64,000 bases of DNA. Source: Coriolopsis trogii. Its lineage: Eukaryota > Basidiomycota > Agaricomycetes > Polyporales > Polyporaceae. This document shows, piece by piece, positions 45,079 through 57,294 of the stretch. Where the stretch lies: assembly GCA_020543525.1 (NCBI GenBank), contig JAHYIO010000033.1:558001-622000 (forward strand), given 5' to 3'. The notes under the pieces are model-generated. The model was given only the letters and a program-made list of their open reading frames with translations. It made no database searches and was not told the DNA's origin. Positions within the stretch are counted from its first letter, which is position 1, and the number at the start of each line of letters is the position of its first letter. A program made the position numbers and the translations under genes.

Positions 45079-45869
45079 CAGGGGCTCGTACAGACGACCA
45101 AGCTGCGCATCTCCGAGTTTCCAACTATTGATCTGCGGGCCGCGAGGTGATTACGCGTGCGCGGAGCTAATCAATGTCGTCAAGGGCTTGAATTGGTGAC
45201 TATGTCATGGTTCGGCGTTGTACGAAGCAGGTGTATCACCTAACAACATCATGATGAATGAGTAGGGATGGTTGGGGCATGATTGGTTTGTGAGCCTGGA
45301 TGTGCCATGGGCTCGCCGGGGTCAGTTGAAGACACGCACCAAGCGGCACCACCCAGGTATGTACCATCTCAAAGGGGGCAGGTAGGCGGTTCCAGTGAAC
45401 TCGAATCAGAATTGGGCAAGTAGCGCCTCAGTGTTTCCTATCTGATAGGCTCACTAATCTCATCTATTGGCATAGGCATCCAGGTCGATCTTTGATTCAT
45501 CATGTACTGGACGCTGCCCGACTACCCCGCCAAGAAAGTTGGCCTCACGTACTTTCAAGTTGTCATATTTTTCAGCACGGGCAAGCTCGTGTTCACTGAG
45601 CCGCCGCCGTTGATCAATCTCGCATTGACCGTGTTCATGCTCGTCGTGTTTCTGCTTTGGGGGCCGCATGCCACGCGGGAGACGTAACTCGGGTGGGAGG
45701 AGCGTTACGAAGTGCGGAAGAACCGGGTAGCTCCCGCGGATCAGGCTGCACTCAACACGCTCGAGGGATGATGATCCCTCTGGGAGTGTAACGGTTGAGG
45801 TAGTGACGAGCTGGCTGGGATGAGAAGAACGACTGGTACGTGGTATGTTTTCCACTCTCATGAGTTTCC
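45079..45869. other. Intergenic with a small broken membrane-protein frame
   Basis: About 0.8 kb between two convergent genes. It holds the degenerate frame described at 45502-45771 and otherwise nothing I recognise. Confidence 0.5.
45502..45771 (+). pseudogene. Fragment of a membrane protein with an internal TAA
   Basis: The frame from ATG 45502 reads MYWTLPDYPAKKVGLTYFQV, followed by a hydrophobic segment (LINLALTVFMLVVFLLW). It meets TAA at 45685-45687 and then stays open for LGWEERYEVRKNRVAPADQA and about seven more residues to a final TGA near 45771. This looks like the last exon of a multi-pass membrane protein with one nonsense change. No upstream exons are found, so it is probably a gene relic. 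Family not recognised. Confidence 0.35.
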
Positions 45870-47806
45870 CTATAATACGTTTGTATCATTTCCTCGTGCG
45901 CCCCGTACCCAAGAGAGCTTCACGACGAAAGAATCTTGGGGGTACAGAGCATAAGGCGAGAGCGAAAGGGTGACACCCTCAATGTCAAAGCGTGACTTGC
46001 GGTAGATGGACACATCAAGGTCGCGAGCGACTTTCACGGTCTTCTCATGGTTTGGCCAGCCGGAGGCGTGGTCCGTCGAACAGTCGTGTGACTTGTCACT
46101 CGCGAGCGCGTTCGGCCCAGGGAAGATGACCCGCGCCCAGTGCGGTCCCAATGACTTTCCAATGGGGACGTCGGTGCCGAGCGGCTTACCGTCGCCCTCG
46201 AGGTACTCGCACCGCCCAAGTCGCAAATGGAACGCAGGATGCCACCTCCCCCCATGCCGAGTCTCGAAGAAGACCGGAAAAGGCTCCGCACCCGTCCATC
46301 CGACGGGGTTCGTGGTGTACGCGGTGCGTAAATTCCCGTGTTCGGTGATGAACTGCGTCAGGTTCGTCTGCGTGAACCGGAAGGGAGCGTCCATGCTGAA
46401 GCCCATGAGGATGCGCGTGGCCTGCCGGATGAGCGTCGGCTGCTTTCCAGGCTGTGGGCGGTGTGCGATGTAGACGTCTCGCCATTGGACACTGGCAGGC
46501 TTCCCGAACAGCTCGAAACTGTCGGGCTTGTCCCCGAGTGTGACGAGCCGGCACGAACCTTCCTGGCTTGCGACCCCGATGTTGAAGCGGGGCACGCGTG
46601 GGTCAAAGGAGTCGGGCGAGGGCGAGAGGAGAAGCCCGAGCTGGATGCCTTCGCGGAACCAGGAGAAGACAGCGATGGTGTAACCCGCACGCTCGACTAC
46701 GGGAATGTGGGCGCGGACGCCGTGAGATGTGATGGAAAGGGTGGGAACACCGACGTGGTCTTGGTTGGAAGACTTTGCGCGCTGCAGACCCGGTGCATGT
46801 TGAGTGAACATGAAGATGGGAAAACGGACTAGATTGCGCTCACCAGTCTGTTCGTGATCGATCGATCTTTTGGCTTCTCTGATTTCTCGGCAAGAGGCAT
46901 AATGTGCAGGATATCTCCACACCCCCGGAAAGCGGAGGGGGCGGGCGCAAGGAGGTACGAATCGTCGGATAGTAGATGGGCTCTGGCAAGATAGCCGGCG
47001 TACGTCACAGCCTCCTCAGAGTACTCCCAACAACTCCCCCAGGCAAAAAGCGTCGTGTCTGGATAATTCTTCATGATCTCCTCCTGCAAACGCTGGAAAG
47101 CGTAACGGCCCTCCCCATACAAAGTGGGCATGTTAATTGAAAAGAGCCCCAAGAGAGAGTATGCCTCGTCCTCTGGCCGGGTTGTACGACGGTTGGCGGC
47201 CCAGGACATTCTCGTCGCGACACTGATGAGCTCCAATCCAAGCTCGAACCTCAGCACACTCTTGGGGATGCTCGTGATGTCCTCGATGACATCTGCGAGA
47301 TCGGCTTTGGATCCGAGCACTTGCCAGTCGTGGTTGAGGAAGAGGACGTAAGGGGGAGCGATGAGCTCCTGGAGCGTCCACCCGCGCTCGTGCCACCTGC
47401 TAACCCGGAAGGCCGTCATGATATCTTCGTCGTCCTGCCATTCGCGTTTCTTTGCCACGTCGCGTAGGTATGCGTAGCAGACGTCCGCGAGTGAGTAGTA
47501 TTTGAACATGGAATTGATCGCTTCCGAGAGCTCGGCGCTGCTGGTCTTGTCGATGCAGCAAGTGTCGTTCCAGATCCACTTGTATCCGTGCTCCTCGGCG
47601 AGAACGCAGGATTCTTTGACCTTGTCAGACGCGAGGTCGCGCGGATTCTCGCCCGATAACGCACACTTGTCGTGGAGGGACTGCGTGTCTTGAAAAGACT
47701 GCTCCTGCGAGTCCCATACGTGGGATAGAATCGCATACCCCTCAGGGATGGCTTCTGGAGAGTTGAAGTAGTGCAGCTCGGCACGGTCGGTACTGAGTAC
47801 CCACAT
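45870..47806 (-). CDS. HET-domain (heterokaryon incompatibility-like) protein
   Basis: Two exons (47806-46844, 46781-45870) separated by a 62-nt intron give 624 residues. The N-terminal half is a HET domain: YAILSHVWDSQEQSF, KWIWNDTCCIDKTSSAELSE, INSMFKYYSLADVCYAYL, RGWTLQELIAPPYVLFLNHD and the closing GLFSINMPTLYGEG. HET domains trigger cell death when unlike fungal individuals fuse and share a fold related to TIR domains. The C-terminal ~300 residues are beta-rich, without a repeat or NACHT region, and I cannot name them. The cytosol is expected. Basidiomycetes carry many such genes; a proven role in incompatibility is rare, so the function is by family only. Confidence 0.88.
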
Positions 47807-48657
47807 TGCTACCAGTTCACTGTGCATGTACAAGCGAGACAATTGAGCATACAGGTAAGAGCAAGTATCAAAATGTGTTACATACTGAAAGTGCGCAGGT
47901 TGAGCCTCAAGTGTGCACATAGACATGGCGGAGGGCCACGCGCGGGTGTACTCAAGCTATGCATGCGCAGTGCTCAGACATTACGGCAGGCTGCGCTGAT
48001 GGCGGTCATATCACTGAGAGTGGGTATGGCTCCAGCCTCCAAGTCATCGAGGTAACGCGGCGTTCGTATGGTGATGGTGTGTTGATGACTAGAGGCCAGG
48101 CACTTCTACTAGTCGAGATTGAACTCGAGGATAAGTCCAGTTCAATGTTCGCGGCCGCGGCCCGTGCAGAGCCCGGGGCGTGTCTGATCATGGCTCGGGC
48201 GTCTATGCACCTTGTCTTCAATCCTCCATCTTCCAAGTCGCCGCGCTGCTCAATGTTCGAACACGGGAGTCGACTTACCTCTGTTCTCGTTTGTGTCAAG
48301 CACGGCATGGGATGCTTCATGGAGATTCGGAGATTCTTGCTTCACGGCGCCTGACATTGTCGAGAACATAGTCCAGGCTCTGTGTTGATACAGGTCAGTA
48401 TGTCTGCCATCGCCCTGTCGGCTCACGACTCCGGAAAGGTTGAGGAAAGCCACGCGGGAGCCGTTGGGCAACATCTGCCACCTCCGCACTTTCTCCGTGA
48501 GCCGTTTCATGCGGGGATTTGCGGGGAAGGCTAGGCCTTGTCGATGTGGGACCGGGTGCTCACCGGACCGCGCCTCAGCCTGTGGTCATTGGTCCTCTCC
48601 ATTCTGGCCTCTCGAGTGAGTCCTCATCGCACGAAATCCTCTCGAGCCTTCTCGCCC
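47807..48657. other. Intergenic between divergent HET and xylulokinase genes
   Basis: About 0.85 kb. Frames on both strands are short and mutually overlapping; none is convincing. Confidence 0.5.
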
Positions 48658-48663
48658 TATAAA
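48658..48663 (+). promoter_or_regulatory. TATA box of the xylulokinase gene
   Basis: TATAAA lies 106 nt upstream of the ATG at 48764 and is followed by a CT-rich stretch (CTCTGCCCTTCC, CATCTCTCCTCCC), a common layout in basidiomycete promoters. Confidence 0.5.
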
Positions 48664-48763
48664 GTCCCCGCAATGGCTGCGCATACGCTCTGCCCTTCCT
48701 CGAATCCCCCATCTCAAACCATCTCTCCTCCCTGATCACCGCTCCCATACCGGTATCAAACAA

Positions 48764-50679
48764 ATGACTGCGTCCATTGACGATCCCCTCTTCTTGGGCC
48801 TCGATCTCTCCACACAAGGGCTCAAGGCCGTTCTCATCGACTCGGATGGCGTCCTCGTCCACGAGTCCTCCGTCAACTTCGACCGCGACCTACCTTCTTA
48901 TGGCACCACAAACGGGGCCATCCGTGGCCCCGACCCCGGCGAAGTCACTTCGCCCGTGCGCATGTGGCTCGATGCTTACGACCTCATTATGGAGCGCATG
49001 CGCGCCGCCGACGTCGACTTTGCCCGTATCCTCGGAATCTCAGGTGACGGCCAGGTACGTGCCCTACGACCACCTGACGTACTGCGCCTCGCTGACCATG
49101 CTCGACAGCAACATGGTTCCGTCTATTGGTCAGAGAAGGCAGAAGCTCTCCTCGGTTCGCTTGACGCGTCAAGACCTCTTGCTGAGCAGTTGGCTCCGGA
49201 GGCATTCTCGCTGCCTCGTGCACCTATCTGGCAGGACTCGTCTACCACGCGCGAATGCCGTGAGCTCGAAGCGGCTATTGGAGGCGCTCAAGCGCTGGCG
49301 GATCTTACGGGCAGCCGCGCCTATGAACGATTCACTGCGAACCAGATCGCGAGGGTACGTCTCTCATGATGTCGTCATCTCGTGTAGTCTATCTTCATGC
49401 CACTCAACACCTAATGTTAATCCGGTGTTCTCGCGGGTCATTTTCATCTATTTCGTTCCGTGTCTGCGTCCCCACATAATACTAACTGTGGTTGCGCAGA
49501 TCCGCCGAGTCAATCCGGACGCATACAAAGCGACGGCCCGCATCTCCCTTGTCTCTTCGTTCATGCCATCGCTCTTCCTCGGTTCTATTGCGCCGGTGGA
49601 GGTATCGGATGCAAGCGGCATGAACCTTATGGACGTTCTCACTTGCAAGTGGGACGACCGGCTACTGGAGGCAGCAGGCGGGCCGGAGTTGCGCGCAAAG
49701 ATTGGACCCGAGCCCGCACCTGGAGGCGAGTTCCTTGGCAAGATTCACCCATACTGGGTTCAGCGCTGGGGCTTCAACCCAGGTAAGTCTACTACTCAGC
49801 AATTGAGTCTCAGCGACGGAACTGACAGATTCGATAGAATGTGGTGTCGCTCCATTCACTGGCGATAACCCAGCGACCGTCATTGCACTATCCACACCTG
49901 GAGATGCCATCCTCTCCCTCGGCACGTCTACGACTCTCCTGCTTTCAATCCCTCCCGCAGAGACAGCGCCCAAACGCTTTACCACCTCTCATCTCCTTTC
50001 TCACCCCACAACACAAGACGCCCACATCGCTATGCTCTGCTACAAGAACGGTGCCCTCGCGCGCGAGCAAGTCCGGGATCAGTACGCGGACGGACACTGG
50101 ACTCGGTTCAACGAACTCGTCGAGCAGCGTCCGGCTGGGAACGACGGGTACATGGGCTTCTACTTCCCCCTCCCAGAGATCATCCCTCCCAACGTCCAAG
50201 GCAGCTTCTTCTTCACCATCACCCCCGATGTCAAGCCTGTGCCCGAGGCCGACGTGCCCGCTACCGCGCACCCGCGCGCGATCCTCGAGTCGCAGTTCCT
50301 CTCCATCCGCTCCCGCATCACCGCCATCCTGCCCCCCGATGCGCCCCCGCTCCAGCGACTCGTGCTCTCGGGCGGGTCGTCGGCGAACGCGGTCATCCGC
50401 CAAGCGGCGGCGGACGTGTTCGGCATGCGCGTGTTCGTCGCGGGCAAGGAGGGCGCGGCCGAGGGTGGGGCGCAGCTGGCGAGATACGCGTGGTGGCGCG
50501 CTGAGAACGGCGGGGGCACGTTTGAGGAGATGCGCGCGATGGACGACGCGTCGGCACGGATGAAGTGCGTTGCGGAGCCGAACTGGGAGAGGGAGAAGGT
50601 GTATGCGGGCCTTGTGGACGCGTATAGGACGTGTGAGGATGCGGTCGTTAGGATATGTGGGGAGAGAGCTGAGGCATGA
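48764..50679 (+). CDS. XKS1: Xylulokinase (FGGY carbohydrate kinase)
   Basis: Four exons (48764-49054, 49109-49354, 49500-49782, 49838-50679) encode 553 residues in phase. The N-terminal LGLDLSTQGLKAVLID is the phosphate-1 loop of the FGGY/ASKHA fold; ISGDGQQHGSVYW is the substrate region; PIWQDSSTTREC follows; the C-terminal half holds CGVAPFTGDNPATVIAL, LSLGTSTTLLL and the adenosine motif LVLSGGSSANAVIRQ with a following KEGAAEGGAQLARYA. This pattern is that of fungal D-xylulose kinases, which phosphorylate xylulose to xylulose 5-phosphate and feed pentoses from plant cell walls into the pentose phosphate pathway in the cytosol. Another FGGY sugar kinase is possible but less likely. Codon use is GC-rich, as in other highly expressed genes nearby. 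Confidence 0.9.
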
Positions 50680-51652
50680 AGGCTGTGAGAGTTGGGTGTT
50701 ACGTGGACTTCGGTGCATACACGCATCGGACATTGCCTTGCTTTGATCTTATGTTGTTTGGGGATAGAATGGCGTAGCCGCCGGTAGACGTCACGAAGCA
50801 TTGTGTCTCACATGTAGTCTAGTATACGATAGACTTTGGTTTTTGGAGCCCCTTGTGTTCAGTGCATCTGGGTGGTCTAAGCGGGCAGCACATACCTTGA
50901 CTTGGGGAGGTAGTCCTATCTATTCCAAGGGCCCAAGTGGGTTGGAGGGGTGCGTGCGTAGTCCGCGTTAGTAGGACAAGGTCTCCGGAACTTGCCGTGA
51001 ACTCCTTTTGCCTGAGGAGGCTGTCGGGACTCTCGACCATCACAGTCCATCTGGTCAGTGCAGCCTGACTACCTACGCTATTCAACAACGTGCGAGTTGA
51101 GGTAAGTTATTCGCTCACAAATGCAACCAGAAGTCGCCGATTATCGCCAGATGTACAGTGATATTACCCTGATGACCCTCGACATACATCGGACACACTC
51201 CCGGCCGGTAGTCAGTACTCTCCGAACCTTCAAATTGTCCGCTAGAGGTGCACGGTGGCATACTACCGCTGTGGAAAGCGCCACAAGCCGGTGCTTGCGT
51301 TTGACGCGCCCAACCGACGCTGGTACTACTACTCGGAGAATGCATTCCAAGCGAACACTCCGGTGTAACGTTAACGGCGCAAGTGCACATTCCCTGATCA
51401 ACGTACCCTGTGCCTTACAGGGCTCGATAAGATTCCACGCTGATACATCAAGAATGGACGATTTGCATAGATCATGTCACCTGCAGGCGCTTGGGCAACT
51501 GACAGCAGTTCGCTCATTCGAACCTTGCTTCCCCGTGCCATAGCAGCACAACAGAACGTGAGTGGTCTATTTTTATACTGATCCACTCCTGCATTGCCGA
51601 TGTTGTCAGTCATATGAATGTAGAATGCTACAGATAGCAGAAAGGTCTAGAT
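50680..51652. other. Intergenic, no gene recognised
   Basis: About 1 kb between the xylulokinase gene and the inverted duplication. No frame has coding character, and no repeat stands out. Confidence 0.5.
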
Positions 51653-52524
51653 CTGTGAGGAAGTTGTTCAGGCGGCCCCGGTACCGCCTATACATTCGCA
51701 TGACATTGGTGTAATATCCATATTACCGGAATCCTGGGCTTTTGGATCGCGTTATGACCCATCTACGCGGTCGAATTGTGATCTAGACACGGCACCCGTG
51801 CACCACGGCACTCCGGAGATTGCAACTGGGAAGCTAAATTCGACAACAAGCAGGGAATGTCTACAGTATATGTATTCGTTCAACAGGCTGTTCCCAGCAT
51901 CATCAGGCGGTATGTGAGCTCCGGGGCCTTCCATATTTGTTTTGACTGTGTTAATTGCGATCTGGCCCACTGCCACTGACCGGCTGGATTGACAGTGGAT
52001 TGAATCCCCGCGGCGTTGCCCCCGCGTTTCGACTAACGGCCCGATATGCGATCTCCGTGGGGGTTAAGTCCTGATTACATACGGTGCGTGTGGCATTCTT
52101 ACGCTCGGAACTCCAAGCCGTTTAACTCATGTACCCAATCGGCGTAGACACGTCGATGGCAGGGGAGGATCCTGGAGTGTTGACTATGTGTGCTCTCAAA
52201 CAATACAGAGGGACGACAGTCACGGAGTATTTGCTCATTCGAACGGAACGGGGTATACGTAGAAGGACACTGGCGTCGCCAAGAGTGTTATTCGACAACC
52301 TCCACGACCGGTCGTACTCTTGTACCGGAGGCTGCAATTCAACGGCAATCGCACGGTCGGGTGGTCACTGCAGGCACGGGTGCATATTGCATTCACACAT
52401 GTCGTTTCTGAATGCACGGATGCTGATATTCTTCCTAGGACATACTCATGCAATCAGTCTCTACTTCAGTCTTCACTGGCACGAATGGAGCCATGGTCTG
52501 GGTGCCTACAGCGCCCTGCAACCA

Positions 52525-52532
52525 CATAAAAA
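52525..52532 (+). promoter_or_regulatory. TATA-like box of duplicated gene B
   Basis: CATAAAAA ~130 nt upstream of ATG 52660, matching CATAAAAG in the other copy. CT-rich DNA (CTCACACTCGCACTCTCATT) follows. Confidence 0.45.
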
Positions 52533-52659
52533 GCACCATTGAAGGCGCACCAGTCCACCACCACTGCTCACACTCGCACTCTCATTCGCAAAAGCTCTCT
52601 ATTCCACCTCTGCTCAGGCATCCTCTTTTCTACCCAACTTCCCGCCTTCTATCTAAACA

Positions 52660-54505
52660 ATGTCTGCGTCCAAGACCATCAAGTTCTTCTGGTATGTGAC
52701 TCGCCGTAGCCTACACCACCATGTTCCGTTGCTGACCCTCTGCTGCAGCGATAACCCCGGCGCAAACGGCCAACTCCTCCTCTCCGTCATCCCTAATGTC
52801 GCCACAATGTTCAGCTCTTGCTTCCCAGTTGCCTTGAAGTAAGCCATGTTCCCCCAACTCGATCGTCATCATTGGACACTAACATGTGTGCTGCTCAGAG
52901 TCGATGACATCACCAAGACGGGTGGGGACGTCTACTCCCGCATAACGATAACGATTGCTGAATTGGTTCACTATTCTAGGCCATACGGAAGTTGTCTTCA
53001 CGTATACTCCTCAGTGCGTGTGCTTGTGGACCTTCAGTACATCTGTTGTTCTGATAGCTCGGGACAGGTACGGTTTTGGTGCCGCGGCGCCGGAGGACTC
53101 CTTCGTTCCCACTACGAGTTCCACCATGCCAGTCGATGTGAGCTCGGGTGTTGTATTCGTTCTTACATGCTGCTGATTATCGAACATTCTACAGTGGGCT
53201 TGTACCACCACCCTTACCGGGAACCTCACCTTCACTGTGAGCTCTCTGATTCTTGTAATCGCGCAGCAAGCAAGGGAAGACTGACTACGCCGCTCTTCCA
53301 CAGACACCTCAGACAGGAGGTCAAACGGGCGTCATCGCGGTCACTAACAGGGGTGGTAAGGCGAACATTGGCGCGGGTAAGTTGTGCAGGTATTTCTCGT
53401 GCATGGTCTTACCGCCTCGGCTGGGCTAGGTTTCTTCAACACGGAAAAGAAGGTCTCGACGTTCAATCCCGTCTTGGTGTACACGAACATCGAGTGAGTT
53501 GTCTACAAAGCCATTCCATTGTAGTAGGAGCTCTAACGATCGATCGAAAGCCCTCCCCAGAAAGTCGAAGTCGCCAGGTTCAAGCCTATCCTGAAGGCGT
53601 ACACCAACCTCTTCTACGAGGAGGGAGAGATCATGGGGATAGATGTTGCTGACGCTGTGCCGTTCTGGAATGGCAACTTGGACGAGATCCCGGACAAGAC
53701 GGAGGTGAAGATCGAATTCAACAAGGCCAAGCGGGCTTGGATCGCCACCGAGATTGTCCCCGAGGTCAAGGTTGAAGCTGAGACTCCTGCTGCTGCCTTT
53801 GTAAGTGGATATAAGGGCTTGCGTATTGTACAGCGACTCATATTCGTGTCTCACAGGCTGGAGCGACCTTCTCTGCTCAGAACGTGAGTGACTCGTTGCG
53901 GACGCCTCCGTCGTGACCTCTACGCTCCACACTGACCTACACCAATCACAGAGCTCCAAGTTCTACGACATCGTATACCAGCCTACCCTCGAGTTCCCGG
54001 GGCCCGACGCCGTCGTGCCTATCACGGACAACATCTCCGCCTCCCTGCGTAAGATGGAGTACGAAGTTGACCTTCTCACCAACGTACGTATCGGCCTGAC
54101 CGTCAGCGGATCGTCTCTGGAACTGTAACTCACATTCTGCCCACCGCCAGATCTTCTCGAACCAGGCGGTTCTCCGCCTCACTGTGCCGGCCTCGAAGAC
54201 TTGCCGCAACGCCGAGGACGACGTGCTCAGCATCATTGGGCAAAATCCTGCAATCCTGATGGCTCAGGCTGCGTACGGCCTCGTCGAGATCAAGGGCCGC
54301 AAGTACACGCAATGGGAATACATCCCGAAGGCTTCCCATCTCTGGGACAGCATCACTGCGTCCGTGAGTCCCTTTAGCTCTGAAGACCGTCGGTACCGTC
54401 TGATTGCTCATGCCGTTCCCTCTTCGCGACTCGCTCACGTAGGCTAAAGCCAACGGCGGCGCGAACGGCACCGCTGAGAACGGCGTGGACTCGGATGACA
54501 ACTAG
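52660..54505 (+). CDS. Unrecognised duplicated intron-rich gene, copy B
   Basis: ATG at 52660 (MSASKTIKFF), stop TAG at 54503-54505 after NGVDSDDN. About ten exons; junctions checked in phase include CDNPGANGQLLLSVIPNVAT, ALKVDDITKTGHTEVVFTYT, QYGFGAAAPEDSFVP, GGKANIGAGFFNTEKK, NIDPPQKVEVARFKPILKAY, FAGATFSAQNSSKFYD and LLTNIFSNQAVLRLTVPASK. The product is ~330 residues, beta-rich, without signal peptide or membrane segments. I recognise no family and assign no function. Compared with copy A the differences are mainly synonymous or conservative (S against P at residue 2, A against S in GIDVADAV), so the duplication is recent or both copies are constrained. Confidence 0.72.
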
Positions 54506-54655
54506 GTTTTGCAAGCCGTCGCCGTCGATTGTCATCCCTGGTTCGCTCCAGTTCCGGGAGTCTGTGGAGTCCTTGATCGGTCTCCCCGGGTGGAGCGGGC
54601 CTGTCTGAGCATCGTAACTGTGCGCTCTTTTCAATTCTCGGCTATGTATGTAAGC

Positions 54656-56153
54656 TATAATCTGGGACGATGAGCCGAGATTCTCGATTGATACATACTT
54701 CTGTCTACGTGGTTACGGAGTGTACTAGCTTGTGTCGGGTCCTGCGCAATGCAGTCATAGTAAGTACGGGTTCTAGGCGCAATCGCCGACGTTGTCGACT
54801 CCATTTTGACGTGGCTAAAACACCGACGGTGGCAGAAAGCAGAATCTTTCAGCTTGAAATTACCATACTTTGTTAGCAATCATGCGAGCTTCACCGGCGT
54901 TGGCTATGGAGTCACGTACCACCAGAAACTCAGATGCTACGAGGAATGATCAAAGCAAAATGGACGGCTGGACGGACGGATCGGTAGCCCGGGGTAGGAA
55001 TGTGGGGTGTGTGAACACGGGAGTTGTTGACTCGGACACGGGACCCGAGGGCGCGGGAAGTGAGAAGGGTATGGTGGGGAACGAAATGCCGATGGTCCGG
55101 TGTGCACTGCTCTGCTGGAGCTTTCCTGGCGAATCTGTGGATTGCATTAGTACGGGACCTGTCACTGATGTCCAAGAGCTCAAGAGTCTCACTAATAGTG
55201 CTCGCGGTCACAATCGCTCTGGCAATCACCGCCTCGGGCGTAACTGTCAACGCGAGGACTATCGCTGTCAGAGCTGAGGGAATAAATCGCATGGCAAAGG
55301 GATGAACGGCGCAGAGGAGGAGCGGATACTACTAGGCGTACGAGTGTGCCGCTGGGGACGAGTATAATCCCCTCCGACTATTTATGCGATCGACTAACAT
55401 GACGTTCTACTGGATGATCTGACATAGGCCTTGCTGCCTGTGCCGTTACGCATCGGAGTTCTCTCCTCGAAGGCACTGAAATTTGTGGTGCCTCTTTCAG
55501 GGCAATCGCAGCCCTTTTCCCGCTGGTCCTGTATATTATCATCAGAAGTCCATCGAGTTCTATCTGCTCGACAGGCATACCAAAGATGTCCAGAAGCTTC
55601 GTGTCATCTGGCTCTTGGGAGCGCGCCGAGCCGGGCTTTGCAGCTGCGGCCGTTTCACCGTGTCTTCGTGAGACTAGGAATGCAGCACGTCGGGATTCTA
55701 GTCTGCTGGGTTTATATGACAGATAGATGTCGCTGAGGTAATTCGAGGCTGAGTGAGTGTCGTGAGGAGCGTGTGTTGTGGAAGGTATGCGTGACGAATG
55801 TGCATTCCGAAAGACTTGCCTTACATCACCAGGGCCTTGGGATGAAACTACAAGAAAACAGAAGTCCGATCGGGTGTCACATGTCAAGATTGGGCAGAGA
55901 TCCACATTTAGACGACCGGGGGAACTTGAAGTTTGGCATAGGATGTGTCTCCCAAATCCGCGTTGTCGTCGCCCGGTCATCCGACCGGCGGAGTCGTAGT
56001 CTTTGCATGCACAGAACCTAATGTGAGTTTTGAACAGATAGCTCGCCTCGTTCATCGCATACAGGGATGAAGATCGTGATCTCTACAGCTTTATGGCAAG
56101 ACTGTGAGCGTCAAGCAACATGTAGAATATCAGAGAGAGCGATGATTCTGTGT
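54656..56153. other. Intergenic with weak minus-strand frames
   Basis: About 1.5 kb. A minus-strand frame from 55292 (MRFIPSALTAIVLALTVTPE) begins like a signal peptide and has a TATA-like GGATTATACTC upstream, so a small secreted protein is possible, but its continuation lacks coding character. A 225-codon minus frame at 55378-56055 is basic and low in structure and probably chance. Confidence 0.35.
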
Positions 56154-57294
56154 TTACAACGTTGTATTCTCCACCTTTTGTCCCAACACTTCCACCGCTG
56201 TCTGGATAGCTTCTTCTTGCTTGTCCAGGCCTACTGTCTGGGAGACTGACGCAGCATCAACACCGGTCTCTGCATGAATAATCTTAGAGGGATTGGGGGT
56301 GACGCCTTCCGGACCATCGAAGCCTGGCAACGGCTTTCGGTCGGCAGTCTCGACTCGGGAGAAGAACTCCGGTGACAAGAACCCGCGCTCGTCGCCCTCG
56401 GTGAGAACGACACCGTTTGCTGAGAGGTAGAACTTGATGCCCGCGTCAATGGCTTTCTGCACATTGACAAAAATGAATATCTGCGAAGATTTGCGCATGC
56501 CTTCGGAACGTGGTATGAGCGGACGATAGTTTCGTCTGCAGAGATGGAACGCACCACTTATGACACCGGACACCGCGATCCCTTGCGCGAGGTGGATGTG
56601 ATTCCGGCTCATCTTGCTAAGACCTTGCTGTTCTGCCCACGCATGGTTGGACATACTAGGGGGAGTATGTGTGCAAGGGACTCACTGATGCTCTCCCAGG
56701 CACGTAGATTCGTACCATGTACAGCAATACCGGTTGGTATATCCGCATGCGACTCGAGCGGTTGAAGGTCCAGTACGACGGACTGAGAAGAAGCAACGAT
56801 GGGCACGAAAGGAACAGGTTAAGCAAGCCCGAAAGTGTCGCACCTTCATCGAGTGCCCCTGGTTCGCTCGAATCCACCATGCCTCATCACCAGAGTTAGG
56901 GTCCGCCTCGAGAACGAGATTGTATCTGCCCTTCGAGTCGCTCTTGACGATCTCTTGCAGGGTGTCGAAATTAAGCTCACGCAGTTTGGGGAGTTTGAGC
57001 TACTTTCGAGACCATCAGCACGAAGCAAGCTTGAGAAACGAGTTCTCATACAAGGTCATCGACACGGACATAGCCATCCTGCCGCATCGCGAGACCCTCC
57101 GATTGAGAGCCATGTCTGAGGATCCAGGAAAGAGTCTTGGAGATGCGGACGTTGTGCGAGTCCTTCGGAAGACCTCTCAGCTTGGCAGAGCCACCTCCTC
57201 TTCTTCCACCACCTCCTCCGTCCGGTTTTTGAGGTCGCTTCCGATCTTTCTTGTCCTGTGTTCTCTCATGTCGTTCTGGGGCTTGATCGGTCAT
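56154..57294 (-). CDS. TPT1: tRNA 2'-phosphotransferase
   Basis: Start ATG 57294 (MTDQAPERHERTQDKK), stop at 56154. Several exons. After a basic, glycine-rich leader the Tpt1/KptA domain begins with ISKTLSWILRHG and MRQDGYVRVDDL, continues with LKLPKLRELNFDTLQEIVKS, KGRYNLVLEADPNSGDEAWW, IRANQGHSMK, IPTGIAVHGTNLRAWESI, QGLSKMSRNHIHLAQGI and AIDAGIKFYLSANGVVLTEG. These include the conserved RH, RANQGHS and HGT motifs that bind NAD+. The enzyme removes the 2'-phosphate left at the splice junction by fungal tRNA ligase, transferring it to NAD+, and is essential for tRNA splicing in yeast. The C-terminal ~40 residues after the domain are extra and lack known motifs. Confidence 0.92.

Larger units (their letters stand above)
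51653..54655. repeat. Right arm of the ~3-kb inverted duplication
   Basis: Reverse complement of 6643-9660, covering flank, promoter, gene and 3' flank. The left boundary is near GTTCAGGCGGCCCCGGTACC; the right boundary near the CGGCTATGTATGT stretch. Confidence 0.85.

Noticed and set aside
55378..56055. 225-codon minus-strand frame
   Set aside because: Basic, irregular composition, no domain, no promoter or splice signals; probably chance.
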